Assembly: GCF_904424705.1 (NCBI RefSeq) | Contig: NZ_CAJGBF010000017.1 | Location: 19,174-83,173 of the forward strand | DNA: 64,000 bases | Origin: Rossellomorea arthrocnemi | GTDB taxonomy: Bacteria; Bacillota; Bacilli; Bacillales; Bacillaceae_B | Reading direction: 5' to 3' | Part shown: positions 44,293-54,774 of the stretch, in pieces | Position numbering within the stretch: position 1 is the first letter of the stretch | Layout of the letters: the number at the start of each line of letters is the position of its first letter | Position numbers and translations under genes: made by a program | Notes under the pieces: generated by a model | Seen by the model: only the letters and a program-made list of their open reading frames with translations | Told to the model about the DNA's origin: nothing | The model's database searches: none

Positions 44293-44525
44293 GGTTGTCA
44301 CCTGCCTTTTGACTTCCTAAGTTTGACTTCATTTTTACACAGTATTCTTTTATTCTATCAAAATTCCAGGATAATTGTCTGTCAATTTTTCAAAAAGGCC
44401 GCATTTCTAAAAAAAGGAAAATTTTGTTGATTTGAAACGACATCATTTTCTATCAATCGACAGTTTCTAATTTAGTAAGGGTTTCGTAATACTATGATAT
44501 TTTTCCTGATGCTCTGTCAATAATT

Positions 44526-44636
44526 GTGTGCTTGGATGGTGAGGGGAACCGCTTCGCTTTCCGCGGACGAACGGCCGAGGAGGCTTACAACCAGCCCCGC
44601 GGAAAGCGAGCATCTGGAGCTGCAATCAACTACCAC
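44526..44636. repeat. Dispersed intergenic repeat, variant copy
   Basis: CGCTTTCCGCGG (44554-44565) and CCGCGGAAAGCG (44596-44607) form a perfect 12-bp inverted repeat, followed by CATCTGGAGCTGCAATCAAC. The elements match those of the copies at 38180 and 52423, but their order is rearranged. Confidence 0.75.
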
Positions 44637-44682
44637 TTTCTTATCATAAATAAGAATGTCCTTACAAAAATAAGTAAAACAG

Positions 44683-44721
44683 AAAAAAGTGAGAAACGGA
44701 TCGGATATGTTTCTCACTTTT
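44683..44721 (-). terminator. Terminator of noc
   Basis: AAAAGTGAGAAAC pairs with GTTTCTCACTTTT, 12 bases after the noc stop. Confidence 0.85.
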
Positions 44722-44732
44722 AGACTGCGAAT

Positions 44733-45596
44733 CTATTTTTTTTTCGGAATACGAATGGTGAATTGATAGAATTCCTCGTGCTCTTCTTCTTCTGAGTCGA
44801 GATTGATCCCGCTGTCGGATACCATGGATAATGATTGTCGAATCGTATTCACGGCAATTCTCATGTCTTTGCTGAACGCCTTGCGTTTAGGCTTTGGCTT
44901 TTGAGTCGTTCCTTCCTGCATTTTCACAACCCGGTCTTCGGTTTGCTTGACATTTAAGCTTTTTTCTATGATTTCTTGAAGAAGCTGGATCTGCTTTTCG
45001 GAATTCTTCAATGGAATTAAAGCTCTGGCATGACGTTCTGTAATTTTTTTATCTAATAAGGCCGATTGGATTTCTTCTGGAAGCTTTAGGAGACGAAGCT
45101 TGTTCGCCACAGTCGATTGTCCTTTTCCTAAGCGTTGAGCAAGGGCTTCTTGAGTTAGATCATGTAACTCCAACAATTTTCCATATGCGATTGCTTCTTC
45201 TATAGGAGAGAGCTCTTCTCTTTGTAAGTTTTCAATTAATGCCACAGAAGCTGTTTCTGTATCATTAAGATTCTTTACAATCGCCGGTACAGTTTCCCAG
45301 CCAAGCTTTTGAACGGCTCTGTAACGTCGTTCTCCCGCAATGATTTCAAACTGGTCATCCTCGTATTGTCTCACCACGATCGGTTGGATAATACCATGAG
45401 TGTGAATCGTTCTTGATAATTCTTCTATCTTTTCATCATTAAACACAGTCCTTGGTTGAAATCGATTAGGGATGATTTGTGAGACTGGTATCTTCCTCAC
45501 TTCATCTCGATCTTCTTCCACTACATTTGACTCTTCAGATTCAACATCTTGCTCCTTTTCACCTAGGCCAAAAAAACGAGAGAAAGGATGCTTCAT
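44733..45596 (-). CDS. noc: Nucleoid occlusion protein Noc
   Basis: 287 residues, a ParB-family paralogue. It opens with an amphipathic [15 protein letters not shown], as in Noc, which uses it to bind the membrane. ParB box [11 protein letters not shown] and [12 protein letters not shown], and helix-turn-helix [23 protein letters not shown]. It prevents division over the chromosome. Upstream of soj, downstream of rsmG as in B. subtilis. Confidence 0.97.
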   Translation of the reverse strand: MKHPFSRFFGLGEKEQDVESEESNVVEEDRDEVRKIPVSQIIPNRFQPRTVFNDEKIEELSRTIHTHGIIQPIVVRQYEDDQFEIIAGERRYRAVQKLGWETVPAIVKNLNDTETASVALIENLQREELSPIEEAIAYGKLLELHDLTQEALAQRLGKGQSTVANKLRLLKLPEEIQSALLDKKITERHARALIPLKNSEKQIQLLQEIIEKSLNVKQTEDRVVKMQEGTTQKPKPKRKAFSKDMRIAVNTIRQSLSMVSDSGINLDSEEEEHEEFYQFTIRIPKKK

Positions 45597-45715
45597 CTTC
45601 CTACACCACCTTTAAGAAACTCCCTTAATTAATATTCTCTAAAATATGTCAATTTTCCTGCCTCCTAAAGAAACCGATTTATATCAGGGCCTTTTAAGGC
45701 AGGAGAAGGATCATA

Positions 45716-46432
45716 CTATTCTAACGGTAATTTATTCGGTGTCCCAGGTTTTCTGGGATATTTGTTAGGCGTTTCTTTCACTTTGTTGATCTTAACGATA
45801 TTCCGTTCACTTTCCTCTTCGGGCAGGAGGAAGGAGTACATTTTATCCGTTTGTCCACCAAGCGTTCCGATAGCCTTCTTTGCGTTAGACAGCTCTTCAT
45901 TGACATTGGAAGCTTTCATGGCGACAAATGATCCACCTTTTTTTACAAGTGGCAGGCATAATTCACTTAATACAGACATTCTGGCAACGGCTCTTGCTGT
46001 AACCATATCATATTTTTCGCGATGAGCCTTGTTTTTTCCAAACGTCTCGGCACGATCATGATAGAAATGTGTATGTGCAAGTCTTAATTCGTCTGATAAA
46101 TGATTTAAAAATGTGATGCGCTTGTTCAAGGAATCAACAATCGAGATATGTAGGTGCGGGAAGCATATTTTAAGCGGTATACTCGGAAAACCTGCTCCTG
46201 CCCCGACATCACAAAGGGATTGAACTTCTGTGAAATCAACATAAAAAGCTGCACTGATCGAATCGTAAAAATGCTTTAAATACACATCTTCTTTCTCAGT
46301 GATCGCCGTAAGGTTCATTTTTTCATTCCATTCAACCAACAATTCATAATAGCACTCAAACTGATTTAATTGCCCTGAAGAAAGGGAAATCCCCTTCTCC
46401 TCAAGCATGGATTGAAATTCATTTACATTCAT
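45716..46432 (-). CDS. rsmG: 16S rRNA (guanine-527 N7)-methyltransferase RsmG
   Basis: 238 residues. SAM-binding [29 protein letters not shown] and [12 protein letters not shown] are typical of the family. Loss of this enzyme gives low-level streptomycin resistance in several bacteria. Follows mnmG by 19 bases. Confidence 0.97.
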   Translation of the reverse strand: MNVNEFQSMLEEKGISLSSGQLNQFECYYELLVEWNEKMNLTAITEKEDVYLKHFYDSISAAFYVDFTEVQSLCDVGAGAGFPSIPLKICFPHLHISIVDSLNKRITFLNHLSDELRLAHTHFYHDRAETFGKNKAHREKYDMVTARAVARMSVLSELCLPLVKKGGSFVAMKASNVNEELSNAKKAIGTLGGQTDKMYSFLLPEEESERNIVKINKVKETPNKYPRKPGTPNKLPLE

Positions 46433-46451
46433 GTGCTTATCCTTCCTTTAC

Positions 46452-48344
46452 TTATTGATCACCGGATACTTTGGCGATTTTCCCCTGCTCGATGTAGACC
46501 ATTAAAATAGAGATGTCTGCAGGATTCACGCCTGAAATGCGGGATGCCTGTGCAAGAGAAAGAGGCTGGACCTCGATTAATTTCTGTCTTGCTTCAGAAG
46601 CTAAACCGCTGATCGCACTGTAATCAATGTTCTCAGGAATTCGTTTGTTTTCCATCTTCTTCATTTTATCGACCTGTTGAAGAGACTTTTCAATGTAGCC
46701 TTCGTATTTCACTTGGATTTCCACTTGTTCCTCTACATCGTAATCCATTTCAATTTCACTTGGTACGAGTGTTTTAATGTGACTATAGTTCATTTCAGGG
46801 CGCTTCAAAAGGTCCGCTGCCAATATGCCGTCCTTCAACTCGCTTCCCCCTGCTTCACGGATAACTCTTTGAGTTTCTTCAGTCGGCTTGATGCGAACTC
46901 CTTCAAGCCGTTTCTTCTCGACAGAAATCGCTTCTTTCTTCGCCGAGAACCGTTCATATCGGTCGGCTGAAATCAATCCGATCTTATGACCGATATCCGT
47001 TAAGCGGAGATCGGCATTATCATGACGCAGCAACAGGCGATATTCAGCCCGGGAAGTCAGAAGGCGATAAGGTTCGTTCGTTCCTTTCGTCACCAGGTCA
47101 TCAATCAGAACCCCAATATAGGCATCAGAGCGGCTTAAGATGACCTCTTCTTTATCCAGTGCGCGACAAGCGGCATTGATTCCGGCCATCAGCCCCTGAC
47201 CAGCGGCTTCTTCATACCCGGATGTACCGTTGATTTGTCCCGCCGTATACAGATTTTTGATTTTTTTCGTTTCCAGGGTCGGCCATAATTGAGTCGGTAC
47301 GATGGAATCATACTCGATGGCATAACCGGCACGCATCATCTGTACTTTTTCAAGACCAGGAATAGTCTGAAGGATCTTTTGCTGCACATCTTCAGGGAGG
47401 CTTGTCGATAGTCCTTGAACGTACACTTCCTGAGTGTTTCTTCCTTCAGGCTCCAGGAAGATCTGATGACGCGGCTTGTCGTGGAAACGTACGACTTTAT
47501 CTTCAATGGAAGGACAGTAACGCGGTCCTGTTCCCTTGATCATGCCGGAATACATCGGTGAACGGTGAAGATTGTCATCGATTAATTGATGAGTCAGCTC
47601 ATTTGTATACGTAAGCCAGCATGGGAGTTGATCGGTAATATATTTTGTCGTTTCATAGCTGAATGCACGTGGAACATCATCACCAGGCTGTATTTCTGTT
47701 TTCGAATAATCGATGGTCGAGCTATTCACTCGTGGTGGCGTCCCGGTTTTAAATCGAACCGTATCGAAGCCCAGTTCATGTAAATGGTCAGATAGTCTGA
47801 TGGAAGGCTGTTGGTTATTGGGACCACTTGAATATTTCAGGTCCCCCAGAATGATTTCCCCACGCAAGAATGTTCCTGTTGTGATGACGACCGTTTTGGC
47901 ACGGTAGGCAGCACCTGTCATTGTGACGACACCTTTACATTCATCATCTTCCACGATCAATTCTTCGACCATCCCCTGCATTAAGGTCATGTTTGGTTCG
48001 TTTTCGATCGTACGCTTCATTTCATGCTGATAAAGGAACTTATCTGCCTGTGCCCGTAATGCCCGGACAGCAGGGCCTTTCCCTGTATTCAACATCCGCA
48101 TTTGAATATGCGTTTTATCTATATTTCGCCCCATTTCTCCACCGAGGGCGTCAATCTCTCTTACAACGATCCCTTTGGCCGGTCCACCGACGGATGGATT
48201 ACACGGCATAAAGGCGACCATATCTAAGTTAATGGTAACCATTAACGTTTTAGCTCCCATACGTGCCGAAGCAAGTCCCGCTTCAACACCAGCATGGCCA
48301 GCACCAATGACAATGACATCATATTGCCCTGCGTCATATTGCAT
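46452..48344 (-). CDS. mnmG: tRNA uridine-34 carboxymethylaminomethylation enzyme MnmG
   Basis: 630 residues, FAD enzyme that with MnmE modifies wobble uridine 34. Starts [18 protein letters not shown] (FAD binding), with [19 protein letters not shown]-like loop and [24 protein letters not shown] precedes ATG 48344. Encoded just after mnmE. Confidence 0.98.
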   Translation of the reverse strand: MQYDAGQYDVIVIGAGHAGVEAGLASARMGAKTLMVTINLDMVAFMPCNPSVGGPAKGIVVREIDALGGEMGRNIDKTHIQMRMLNTGKGPAVRALRAQADKFLYQHEMKRTIENEPNMTLMQGMVEELIVEDDECKGVVTMTGAAYRAKTVVITTGTFLRGEIILGDLKYSSGPNNQQPSIRLSDHLHELGFDTVRFKTGTPPRVNSSTIDYSKTEIQPGDDVPRAFSYETTKYITDQLPCWLTYTNELTHQLIDDNLHRSPMYSGMIKGTGPRYCPSIEDKVVRFHDKPRHQIFLEPEGRNTQEVYVQGLSTSLPEDVQQKILQTIPGLEKVQMMRAGYAIEYDSIVPTQLWPTLETKKIKNLYTAGQINGTSGYEEAAGQGLMAGINAACRALDKEEVILSRSDAYIGVLIDDLVTKGTNEPYRLLTSRAEYRLLLRHDNADLRLTDIGHKIGLISADRYERFSAKKEAISVEKKRLEGVRIKPTEETQRVIREAGGSELKDGILAADLLKRPEMNYSHIKTLVPSEIEMDYDVEEQVEIQVKYEGYIEKSLQQVDKMKKMENKRIPENIDYSAISGLASEARQKLIEVQPLSLAQASRISGVNPADISILMVYIEQGKIAKVSGDQ

Positions 48345-48400
48345 GGTTTGTTATTTCCTCCTTGTAGGACTAAAAAGACATGTCCACATTATAATAGTAT

Positions 48401-49786
48401 TTATTTACCTAAGCAGAATTGAGAAAACAATTGATCAATCAGGCTTTCATGAACGCTGTCCCCGATAATTTCACCCAACAGCTCCCACGTTCTCGTCAAA
48501 TCGATCTGTGCGATATCAATCGGTGTTCCCATTTCTACTCCATCAATCGCTTCATTGATCGCAAGTGATGCCTGATTGAGCAATGCGATATGACGACTAT
48601 TTGATACGTATGTCATATCCCCCGCTTCAATGGATCCAGCAAAGAATAAGGATGAGATTGCTTCTTCCAGTTCATCGATTCCCTGTTCTTCCAGTAAAGC
48701 CGTCGTCACCAGCTGGTGATTTTCAGCCAATTTCCTTACCTTATCTATATCAATCTTCTGAGGAAGGTCTGTTTTGTTCACGATGATAATGACGTCCATT
48801 CCTCTCACCGCTTCAAACAACTGTTCATCCTCATAGGTTAATTCATCCGCATTATTCAGAACCAGCAATATTAAATCTGCTTCCTTCAGAACCTGTCTCG
48901 AGCGTTCCACGCCAATTCGTTCGACGATATCTTCGGTTTCACGGATCCCCGCCGTATCAACCAGCCGGAGCGGGACGCCTCTTACGTTAACATATTCCTC
49001 GATCACATCACGCGTTGTCCCGGGAATATCCGTTACAATGGCTTTATTTTCATGAACGAGACTGTTTAGAAGGGAGGACTTCCCTACATTTGGGCGTCCG
49101 ATAATAACGGTAGAAAGCCCTTCTCTTAAAATCTTCCCTTGTTCAGAAGTGCGAACAAGCCGGTCGATTTCATCCCGGACACGTTTGGATTTTTCAAGCA
49201 GTACGTGATGCGTCATTTCTTCCACATCATCGTATTCAGGATAATCGATATTTACTTCCACATGGGCAAGCGTTTCAAGAATTTCCTGACGCAGCTTCCG
49301 AATCAAATTAGAAAGTCGGCCTTCCATTTGATTAAGTGCTACATTCATGGCACGGTCCGTTTTGGCCCGAATGAGATCCATCACCGCTTCTGCCTGAGAA
49401 AGATCGATTCGACCATTTAAGAAAGCACGCTTGGTGAATTCACCGGGTTCTGCAAGTCTTGCCCCATTTTTCAACACAAGCTGCAATACTTTATTCACCG
49501 ACACGAGCCCTCCGTGGCAGTTAATCTCGATAATATCCTCACGGGTGAATGTCTTTGGCCCCCTCATGACGGAAACCATGACTTCTTCCACCACTTGTTC
49601 AGTGTCCGGATCGACAATATGTCCATAATGAATGGTATGGGAAGCAAATTCCTTCATGGAGCTCCCTTTCATTCCCTTAAAGACTTTATCACCGATATCA
49701 AATGCCTGATCACCGCTTAAACGTACGATGGCGATCGCTCCTTCTCCCATCGGAGTGGATATGGCTGCAATTGTATCGAACTCCAT
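48401..49786 (-). CDS. mnmE: tRNA modification GTPase MnmE
   Basis: 461 residues. Folate-binding N-terminus starting [19 protein letters not shown], a helical domain and a G domain with [16 protein letters not shown] and NKTD. It ends with the invariant FCLGK, whose Cys is needed for modification. It works with MnmG on tRNA U34. The upstream gap contains several DnaA boxes. Confidence 0.98.
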   Translation of the reverse strand: MEFDTIAAISTPMGEGAIAIVRLSGDQAFDIGDKVFKGMKGSSMKEFASHTIHYGHIVDPDTEQVVEEVMVSVMRGPKTFTREDIIEINCHGGLVSVNKVLQLVLKNGARLAEPGEFTKRAFLNGRIDLSQAEAVMDLIRAKTDRAMNVALNQMEGRLSNLIRKLRQEILETLAHVEVNIDYPEYDDVEEMTHHVLLEKSKRVRDEIDRLVRTSEQGKILREGLSTVIIGRPNVGKSSLLNSLVHENKAIVTDIPGTTRDVIEEYVNVRGVPLRLVDTAGIRETEDIVERIGVERSRQVLKEADLILLVLNNADELTYEDEQLFEAVRGMDVIIIVNKTDLPQKIDIDKVRKLAENHQLVTTALLEEQGIDELEEAISSLFFAGSIEAGDMTYVSNSRHIALLNQASLAINEAIDGVEMGTPIDIAQIDLTRTWELLGEIIGDSVHESLIDQLFSQFCLGK

Positions 49787-49922
49787 TTTCGTTCACCTCT
49801 CTTATAGCTGATCTATTTATATAAAATGTATAGTAGAAAGCATCGTTTCCCCAAATTATTAGAATATCATAATCCCTATGAATACTAAAGAAAGGAAACC
49901 CTCTGTACGTCACCAAATAATG

Positions 49923-50011
49923 TTATCCACACAGATAACATCTCATCTCTATTATTTTAACTTATCCACATGTGAATAACAATAAACCGTGGTGAAAATA
50001 AGAATCCACAG
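49923..50011. promoter_or_regulatory. DnaA boxes between mnmE and khpB
   Basis: Exact TTATCCACA at 49923-49931 and 49962-49970, a one-mismatch box TTATTCACA on the other strand (49971-49979) and a weaker AGAATCCACA near 50001. They lie about 3 kb left of the main oriC box cluster. Confidence 0.6.
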
Positions 50012-50021
50012 GTCCAGGGAA

Positions 50022-50052
50022 TAAAAAAAACGATCCCCCGTAAGGAATCGTC
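50022..50052 (-). terminator. Terminator of khpB
   Basis: On the minus strand ACGATTCC pairs with GGGGATCGT and is followed by a T-run, a few bases after the khpB stop. Confidence 0.8.
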
Positions 50053-50057
50053 TTTCA

Positions 50058-50675
50058 TTATCTTGGTGCAATGACAATATATCGATTGGGTTCTCTGCCC
50101 TCTGACCGGGTATCAACCCTCTTGGAATCAACTAATGCTGTGTGGATCACTTTTCGTTCATAAGACGGCATCGGTTCCAATGAAACAGAACGATTTGTGC
50201 GCAATGCCTTTTCCGCTAAACGTTCAGCAAGGGTTGTCAACGTCTGTTTCCGTCTTTCGCGGTAGTTCTCAGCATCCAACAGAATGGTGATGAACTGACC
50301 GGATACCCCATTGGCAATCAGTTGAGACAAATGTTGAAGGGCATTCAACGTTTGTCCTCTTTTTCCTATTAAGAGAGCCATTTTTTCACCTGAAATGTTG
50401 AATTCTACATCCCTTCCATCCCGTTTCACTTCAATGGTCGCGTCTACGCCCATTTCACGTGCAACCGATAAAAGAAAATCCTTCGCTTCACTTACAGGAT
50501 CAATCAATTTTTTCACTTTGACGATTGCCGGTCTTCCACCGAACAATCCGAATAACCCTTTTTTACCTTGATCAATGACGTCAATTTCAGCTTCTTCTTT
50601 GGTGATATTCAGTTGAGACAAGGCTGATTCAATGGCTTCTTCCACCGTTTGACCAGTCGCTTCTACTTCTCTCAC
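50058..50675 (-). CDS. khpB: RNA-binding protein KhpB (Jag)
   Basis: 205 residues: N-terminal Jag domain ([17 protein letters not shown]), KH domain with [17 protein letters not shown] and R3H domain with RNSV-type end [15 protein letters not shown]. It binds RNA together with KhpA and affects cell wall and division. Its start overlaps the yidC1 stop (4 bases), as in other Bacilli where it is called jag or SpoIIIJ-associated protein. Confidence 0.95.
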   Translation of the reverse strand: MREVEATGQTVEEAIESALSQLNITKEEAEIDVIDQGKKGLFGLFGGRPAIVKVKKLIDPVSEAKDFLLSVAREMGVDATIEVKRDGRDVEFNISGEKMALLIGKRGQTLNALQHLSQLIANGVSGQFITILLDAENYRERRKQTLTTLAERLAEKALRTNRSVSLEPMPSYERKVIHTALVDSKRVDTRSEGREPNRYIVIAPR

Positions 50676-51460
50676 TTTTTCTTTCCTCCCGAATTCCCAC
50701 CAGCTTTAGCTGCTTGCGCTTCTTTGATATCAGGTCCTTTAACGAAGTATGTCTGTGCAATCATAAATAGATTTCCGACTACCCAGTAAAGGGATAAAGC
50801 TGCAGGGAAGTTAATCGCAAAAATGATGATCATGACCGGCATGATATAAAGCATCATAGCCATTTGCGGATTTTGATTCGCTGTACCCGCCATCATTAAT
50901 TTTTGTTGGATGAACGTTGTTAAACCTGCTACTAAAGGTAAGATATAGAACGGATCCGGGTTACCGAGATCGAACCATAAGAAGTTATGTGCTTTAATTT
51001 CCTGTGTTCTGACGATCGCGTGGTAAAAACCGATCAAAATTGGCATCTGAATAATCAATGGGAAACAACCAGCTAACGGATTCACCCCGTGACTTTGGAA
51101 TAAAGCCATCGTTTCTTGTTGAAGCTTTTGCTGTGTTTGTGCATCTTTCGAGCTATATTTTTCACGCATTTTTTTCATTTCAGGTTGTAATGCCTGCATG
51201 GCTTTTGAATTTTTCGTTTGTTTAATCATCAATGGCAGAATTGCCGTACGAATAAGCAATGTAACGATGACAATCGCTAATCCATATGAACCGCCCATGA
51301 ACTCTGCAACCATTGTAATCAATTGCGATAAAGGATAGACAATATATTCATTCCATATTCCGCTACTATCAGATGTGATCGGCTTATTGTAATCTGTACA
51401 ACCTGATAGAATAGCCATTAGCCCAATGATTCCCACCAGGGCTATTATTCTCTTTTTCAC
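50672..51460 (-). CDS. spoIIIJ: Membrane insertase YidC1 (SpoIIIJ)
   Basis: 262 residues. Lipoprotein signal [14 protein letters not shown], then the YidC/Oxa1 core of five helices with [20 protein letters not shown] and the Arg in the groove, [14 protein letters not shown] and a basic C-terminus. It inserts membrane proteins and is needed for sigma-G activation during sporulation in B. subtilis. Confidence 0.96.
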   Translation of the reverse strand: MKKRIIALVGIIGLMAILSGCTDYNKPITSDSSGIWNEYIVYPLSQLITMVAEFMGGSYGLAIVIVTLLIRTAILPLMIKQTKNSKAMQALQPEMKKMREKYSSKDAQTQQKLQQETMALFQSHGVNPLAGCFPLIIQMPILIGFYHAIVRTQEIKAHNFLWFDLGNPDPFYILPLVAGLTTFIQQKLMMAGTANQNPQMAMMLYIMPVMIIIFAINFPAALSLYWVVGNLFMIAQTYFVKGPDIKEAQAAKAGGNSGGKKK

Positions 51461-51601
51461 CCTTATTTTCCTCCCAACTAATATCTTTCAAATAAAATGT
51501 AAACAAGTACCATCATCCCGTACTAATAAAAGTACAATCTCTCGTATTGTAACATCTTTTCCTAGGCTTGTGATGACGAAACCTGTCATTCTCTCAAAAT
51601 G

Positions 51602-51976
51602 TTATGACTTCTTCCTATCATATTTGCCATAAGAAGACCTTTTCAATACTTTTCCTCTTTTTAATACATGGGTGAGACTCCCCTTCACCTCATGGAAATT
51701 CATTTCGGCCGCCGGTTTTCTGGCGATGATAAGATAATCGTACTGGTCGTGCACCTCTTCTTGTAATTCTAAGAAAGCCTGCCTCACATAGCGCTTGATT
51801 TGATTTCGGCATACAGCATTCCCGATTTTCTTACTGACGGAAATTCCGATTCGAAAGGGCTGAGGTTCTTCCTTCTTTAATAGATACAAGACGAATTGAC
51901 GATTCGCGAAGGATGTTCCTTTTTGAAATATTTCCTGGAATTCTTTATTTTTCTTTACTCTTTGATCTTTCCGCAT
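51602..51976 (-). CDS. rnpA: Ribonuclease P protein component
   Basis: 124 residues from ATG 51976, AGGTG upstream (the in-frame GTG at 51985 is within that site). Starts [19 protein letters not shown], with [25 protein letters not shown], the RNA-binding motif. It helps the RNase P RNA to mature tRNA 5' ends. Downstream of rpmH. Confidence 0.96.
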   Translation of the reverse strand: MRKDQRVKKNKEFQEIFQKGTSFANRQFVLYLLKKEEPQPFRIGISVSKKIGNAVCRNQIKRYVRQAFLELQEEVHDQYDYLIIARKPAAEMNFHEVKGSLTHVLKRGKVLKRSSYGKYDRKKS

Positions 51977-52110
51977 GGACCACACCTATTTTTCATTTTT
52001 GTCTTCATCTAACCTCGACATTATTGGCTCATTCATCTGAAATTATAAGTTCTTTTATTCATAAAAAAATAAGAACGAGCCAAATCACTTTAACACGTGA
52101 TAGAAAGGAA

Positions 52111-52141
52111 AAAAAAGACCACTGAGTCAGTTCAGTGGTCT
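52111..52141 (-). terminator. Terminator or attenuator after rpmH
   Basis: AGACCACTGA pairs with TCAGTGGTCT and the minus-strand arm is followed by a T-run. The rpmH stop codon lies at the base of the stem. It separates rpmH from rnpA, so only part of the transcripts may continue. Confidence 0.85.
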
Positions 52142-52274
52142 AGGCAGATAATACTTTTCTTCCTTTGCTGCGACGGCGAGCTAAAACATTGCGTCCGTTT
52201 TTAGAGCTCATACGTGCACGGAAACCGTGATTCTTTTTTCTTTTGCGGTTATTTGGTTGAAACGTTCTTTTCAT
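52140..52274 (-). CDS. rpmH: 50S ribosomal protein L34
   Basis: 44 residues, very basic, starting [19 protein letters not shown] and ending with the [12 protein letters not shown] tail typical of L34. It lies in the exit-tunnel part of the large subunit. Highly expressed; a sigma-A promoter is found at 52327-52356. Confidence 0.97.
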   Translation of the reverse strand: MKRTFQPNNRKRKKNHGFRARMSSKNGRNVLARRRSKGRKVLSA

Positions 52275-52326
52275 CTATGACACCTCCCTGAAGGATATCT
52301 TTAAAAAGTTAAAGACATTCCTCACT

Positions 52327-52356
52327 ATTATAAAGACGGTACCCATAAAAAGTCAA
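52327..52356 (-). promoter_or_regulatory. Sigma-A promoter of rpmH
   Basis: On the minus strand: -35 TTGACT, 18-base spacer, -10 TATAAT, about 50 bases before the start of rpmH. Confidence 0.8.
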
Positions 52357-52422
52357 CACTCAGATTGTTTTTCTTTTAAAGTGTTCGTTTGCTAGCCCAT
52401 TATTCTTTAAATTAGCGAGTAC

Positions 52423-52553
52423 TGGTTGATTTCCGCTCCAGTTGCTCGCTTTCCGCGGGGCGTGAGTTGAGCCTCCTCGGGCTTCTGCCCTGTGGGGTCT
52501 CAACTTTCCCGCTTTTCCCGCAGGAGTCGAGCAACTTCCGCTTCAATCAACTC
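52423..52553. repeat. Dispersed intergenic repeat, full-length copy near oriC
   Basis: Nearly the same as the copy at 38180-38306: GGTTGATTTCCGCTCCAG at one end, CGCTTCAATCAACTC at the other and CGCTTTCCGCGGGGC, GAGCCTCCTCGGGC and CCCGCAGGAGTCGAGCAA between. Its ends are imperfect inverted repeats. The region 52,554-52,800 after it shows nothing I can support. Confidence 0.85.
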
Positions 52554-52800
52554 TATTAGTTTTTAGCAACCATCTAAATAATATAATCGCCTTTGTACTT
52601 TATTAATTAGTCTTTATTTCTCCCTTATAACTTTTCCTGATCTAATTACGTACCTTCAATGAAAGATCTTCTATATAAACTACGTAACTTTTTGTTTACA
52701 AGATTTCATCTGATCGTGAAGTTCCTCCGAAAGCACCTCAAATTAATTATCCCTTTTTATCCTTCTACAAACCCTATTCCGTTTTTCTATCCAAGGTGCC

Positions 52801-53063
52801 TGTGGATAGGATTCGACACGGTTTTAAATTATCCACAACACATACTGACAACTTTTTCACAAGTTATTGGGTTGTGGACAAAATCATTCCACAAGGTATA
52901 GGGGTTGTGGATAAAATTTAAAAAGCATTGCACCACTAAGGATATTTTGATATGATTATTGTGTTTTCACTCTTGATAACTATGTTCATGTAAATAACTT
53001 ATCCACAAAATGTGGATATCATGTGGGTAACTTATACAGAGGGTTTGTAAAACGTTGTCCACA
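52801..53063. promoter_or_regulatory. oriC: oriC, upstream DnaA-box region
   Basis: Exact TTATCCACA boxes at 52829-52837, 52906-52914 (minus) and 52999-53007. Near-matches at 52801-52809, 52873-52881, 53011-53019, 53022-53030 and 53055-53063. This is the incA/incB-equivalent region between rpmH and dnaA. The dnaA promoter must lie in or after it (53064-53221); I do not see an unambiguous promoter pair. Confidence 0.93.
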
Positions 53064-53221
53064 AGTGGTGGATATTGTCGAAAAACCATTTTCTTTCCTT
53101 ATTATATATATTTTCCACATTCAGTGCATTGTATTTTTATTAAATACCGAGTGTTTAAGGAATGTATTGCGCGTAATGGTTGTACAGAAGTTATACAAAT
53201 TAAGAAAAGGAGGGATCAGGA

Positions 53222-54568
53222 TTGGAGAATATCGGGGATCTTTGGAGCAAGGCCTTAGAAAATATCGAAAAAAAGATCAGTAAACCAAGCTTTGATACTT
53301 GGTTGAAATCAACTAAGGCCCATTCCATTCAAGGGGACACCCTTGTGATTACAGCTCCAAATGAATTTGCAAGAGATTGGTTGGAAGGCCGTTACTCTCA
53401 GCTAATCTCAGGGGTTTTGTATGATATTACGGGCGAAGAATTAGTCGTGAAATTTATCATTCCTCAAAACCAGGAGCCGGAAGAGTTTGATATTCAAATA
53501 CCACCAAAGAAGTCGATGAAAGACGACGATCAGCAGGATATCAATCAAAATATGCTGAACGCTAAATACACATTCGACACTTTTGTTATCGGTTCGGGCA
53601 ACCGGTTCGCCCATGCCGCTTCTTTGGCTGTAGCTGAAGCACCTGCAAAAGCCTATAATCCCTTGTTTATTTATGGGGGAGTAGGTCTTGGAAAAACCCA
53701 CTTGATGCATGCCATCGGCCATTATGTACTGGAACATAATCCTGCTGCGAAAGTGGTTTACTTGTCATCTGAAAAATTCACAAACGAATTCATAAACTCA
53801 ATTCGAGATAATAAAGCAGTAGATTTCCGCAATAAATACCGTAGTGTTGATGTTTTATTAATTGATGACATTCAATTTTTAGCTGGTAAAGAACAAACAC
53901 AAGAGGAATTTTTCCATACTTTTAATACCTTACATGAAGAAAGCAAGCAAATTGTTATTTCCAGTGATCGGCCGCCAAAAGAAATTCCGACACTTGAAGA
54001 TAGACTTCGTTCCCGTTTTGAATGGGGGCTGATTACGGATATCACGCCTCCGGATCTCGAGACGAGAATTGCGATATTACGAAAAAAAGCGAAGGCTGAA
54101 GGACTGGATATTCCAAATGAAGCCATGCTTTATATAGCCAATCAAATCGATTCCAATATTCGTGAGTTAGAGGGCGCATTGATCCGTGTCGTCGCGTACT
54201 CTTCTCTTATAAATAAAGACATCAATGCTGATTTAGCAGCTGAAGCGTTAAAGGATATCATCCCTAGCTCAAAGCCAAGGGCCATTACCATCCAGGAAAT
54301 CCAAAGAGTCGTTGGTGAACAGTTCAATGTGAAGCTCGAGGACTTTAAAGCCAAAAAGCGAACCAAGTCAATCGCGTTCCCTAGACAAATTGCCATGTAT
54401 TTATCCAGGGAAATGACGGACTCCTCCCTCCCGAAAATCGGTGAAGAGTTTGGGGGACGAGATCATACGACTGTGATTCATGCTCATGAAAAGATCAGTA
54501 CGTTACTTGGGACAGATGCACTTCTTCAGCAGCAATTGAAGGAAATTCGCGAGTCTTTAAAGGGCTGA
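53222..54568 (+). CDS. dnaA: Replication initiator DnaA
   Basis: 448 residues from TTG 53222 with AAAAGGAGGG upstream. N-terminal helicase-loading domain, variable linker, AAA+ domain with [15 protein letters not shown] and [13 protein letters not shown], and domain IV with [15 protein letters not shown] for DnaA-box recognition. Box-rich regions on both sides indicate autoregulation. First gene of the dnaA-dnaN operon. Confidence 0.99.
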   Translation: MENIGDLWSKALENIEKKISKPSFDTWLKSTKAHSIQGDTLVITAPNEFARDWLEGRYSQLISGVLYDITGEELVVKFIIPQNQEPEEFDIQIPPKKSMKDDDQQDINQNMLNAKYTFDTFVIGSGNRFAHAASLAVAEAPAKAYNPLFIYGGVGLGKTHLMHAIGHYVLEHNPAAKVVYLSSEKFTNEFINSIRDNKAVDFRNKYRSVDVLLIDDIQFLAGKEQTQEEFFHTFNTLHEESKQIVISSDRPPKEIPTLEDRLRSRFEWGLITDITPPDLETRIAILRKKAKAEGLDIPNEAMLYIANQIDSNIRELEGALIRVVAYSSLINKDINADLAAEALKDIIPSSKPRAITIQEIQRVVGEQFNVKLEDFKAKKRTKSIAFPRQIAMYLSREMTDSSLPKIGEEFGGRDHTTVIHAHEKISTLLGTDALLQQQLKEIRESLKG

Positions 54569-54624
54569 TTTTACTCACAGTGCAATTGGATAATGTGAAT
54601 AACTCAGACAAACTAGCACACAGT

Positions 54625-54740
54625 CTGTCCACATGTGGATAGGCTGTATTTACGTTCGATTCACCCACTTATCCACATATCAACAGGCCCTACTACTTCT
54701 ATTACTATTTTTTAAATAAATTATTAGTATATGATTCAGT
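54625..54740. promoter_or_regulatory. oriC unwinding region between dnaA and dnaN
   Basis: DnaA boxes at 54625-54633, 54634-54642 (minus) and an exact one at 54669-54677. After the last one come GGCCC (54686-54690), then DnaA-trio-like triplets TAC TAC TTC TAT TAC TAT (54691-54708) and an AT-rich run. This is the order known for the B. subtilis basal unwinding system, so strand opening probably begins here. Confidence 0.88.
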
Positions 54741-54774
54741 CCATAAAATTATGTGCAAATTGGAGGAATAAATC

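Larger units (their letters stand above)
44293..44732. other. Gap between soj and noc
   Basis: It contains the soj promoter region, the repeat copy at 44526-44636 and the noc terminator. I see no gene in it. Confidence 0.6.

Noticed and set aside
47660..47690. CACGTGGAACA in mnmG as a parS site
   Set aside because: Only the right half and the centre match; the left half is unrelated, so Spo0J binding is not supported.
50450..50470. CATTTCACGTGCAACC in khpB as a parS site
   Set aside because: Four of 16 positions differ, including symmetrical outer ones.
53064..53221. dnaA promoter
   Set aside because: Several TTG/TATA-like pairs can be drawn (for example TTGTCG or TTGCGC as -35), but none has both a good -10 and a proper spacing, so no single one is annotated.
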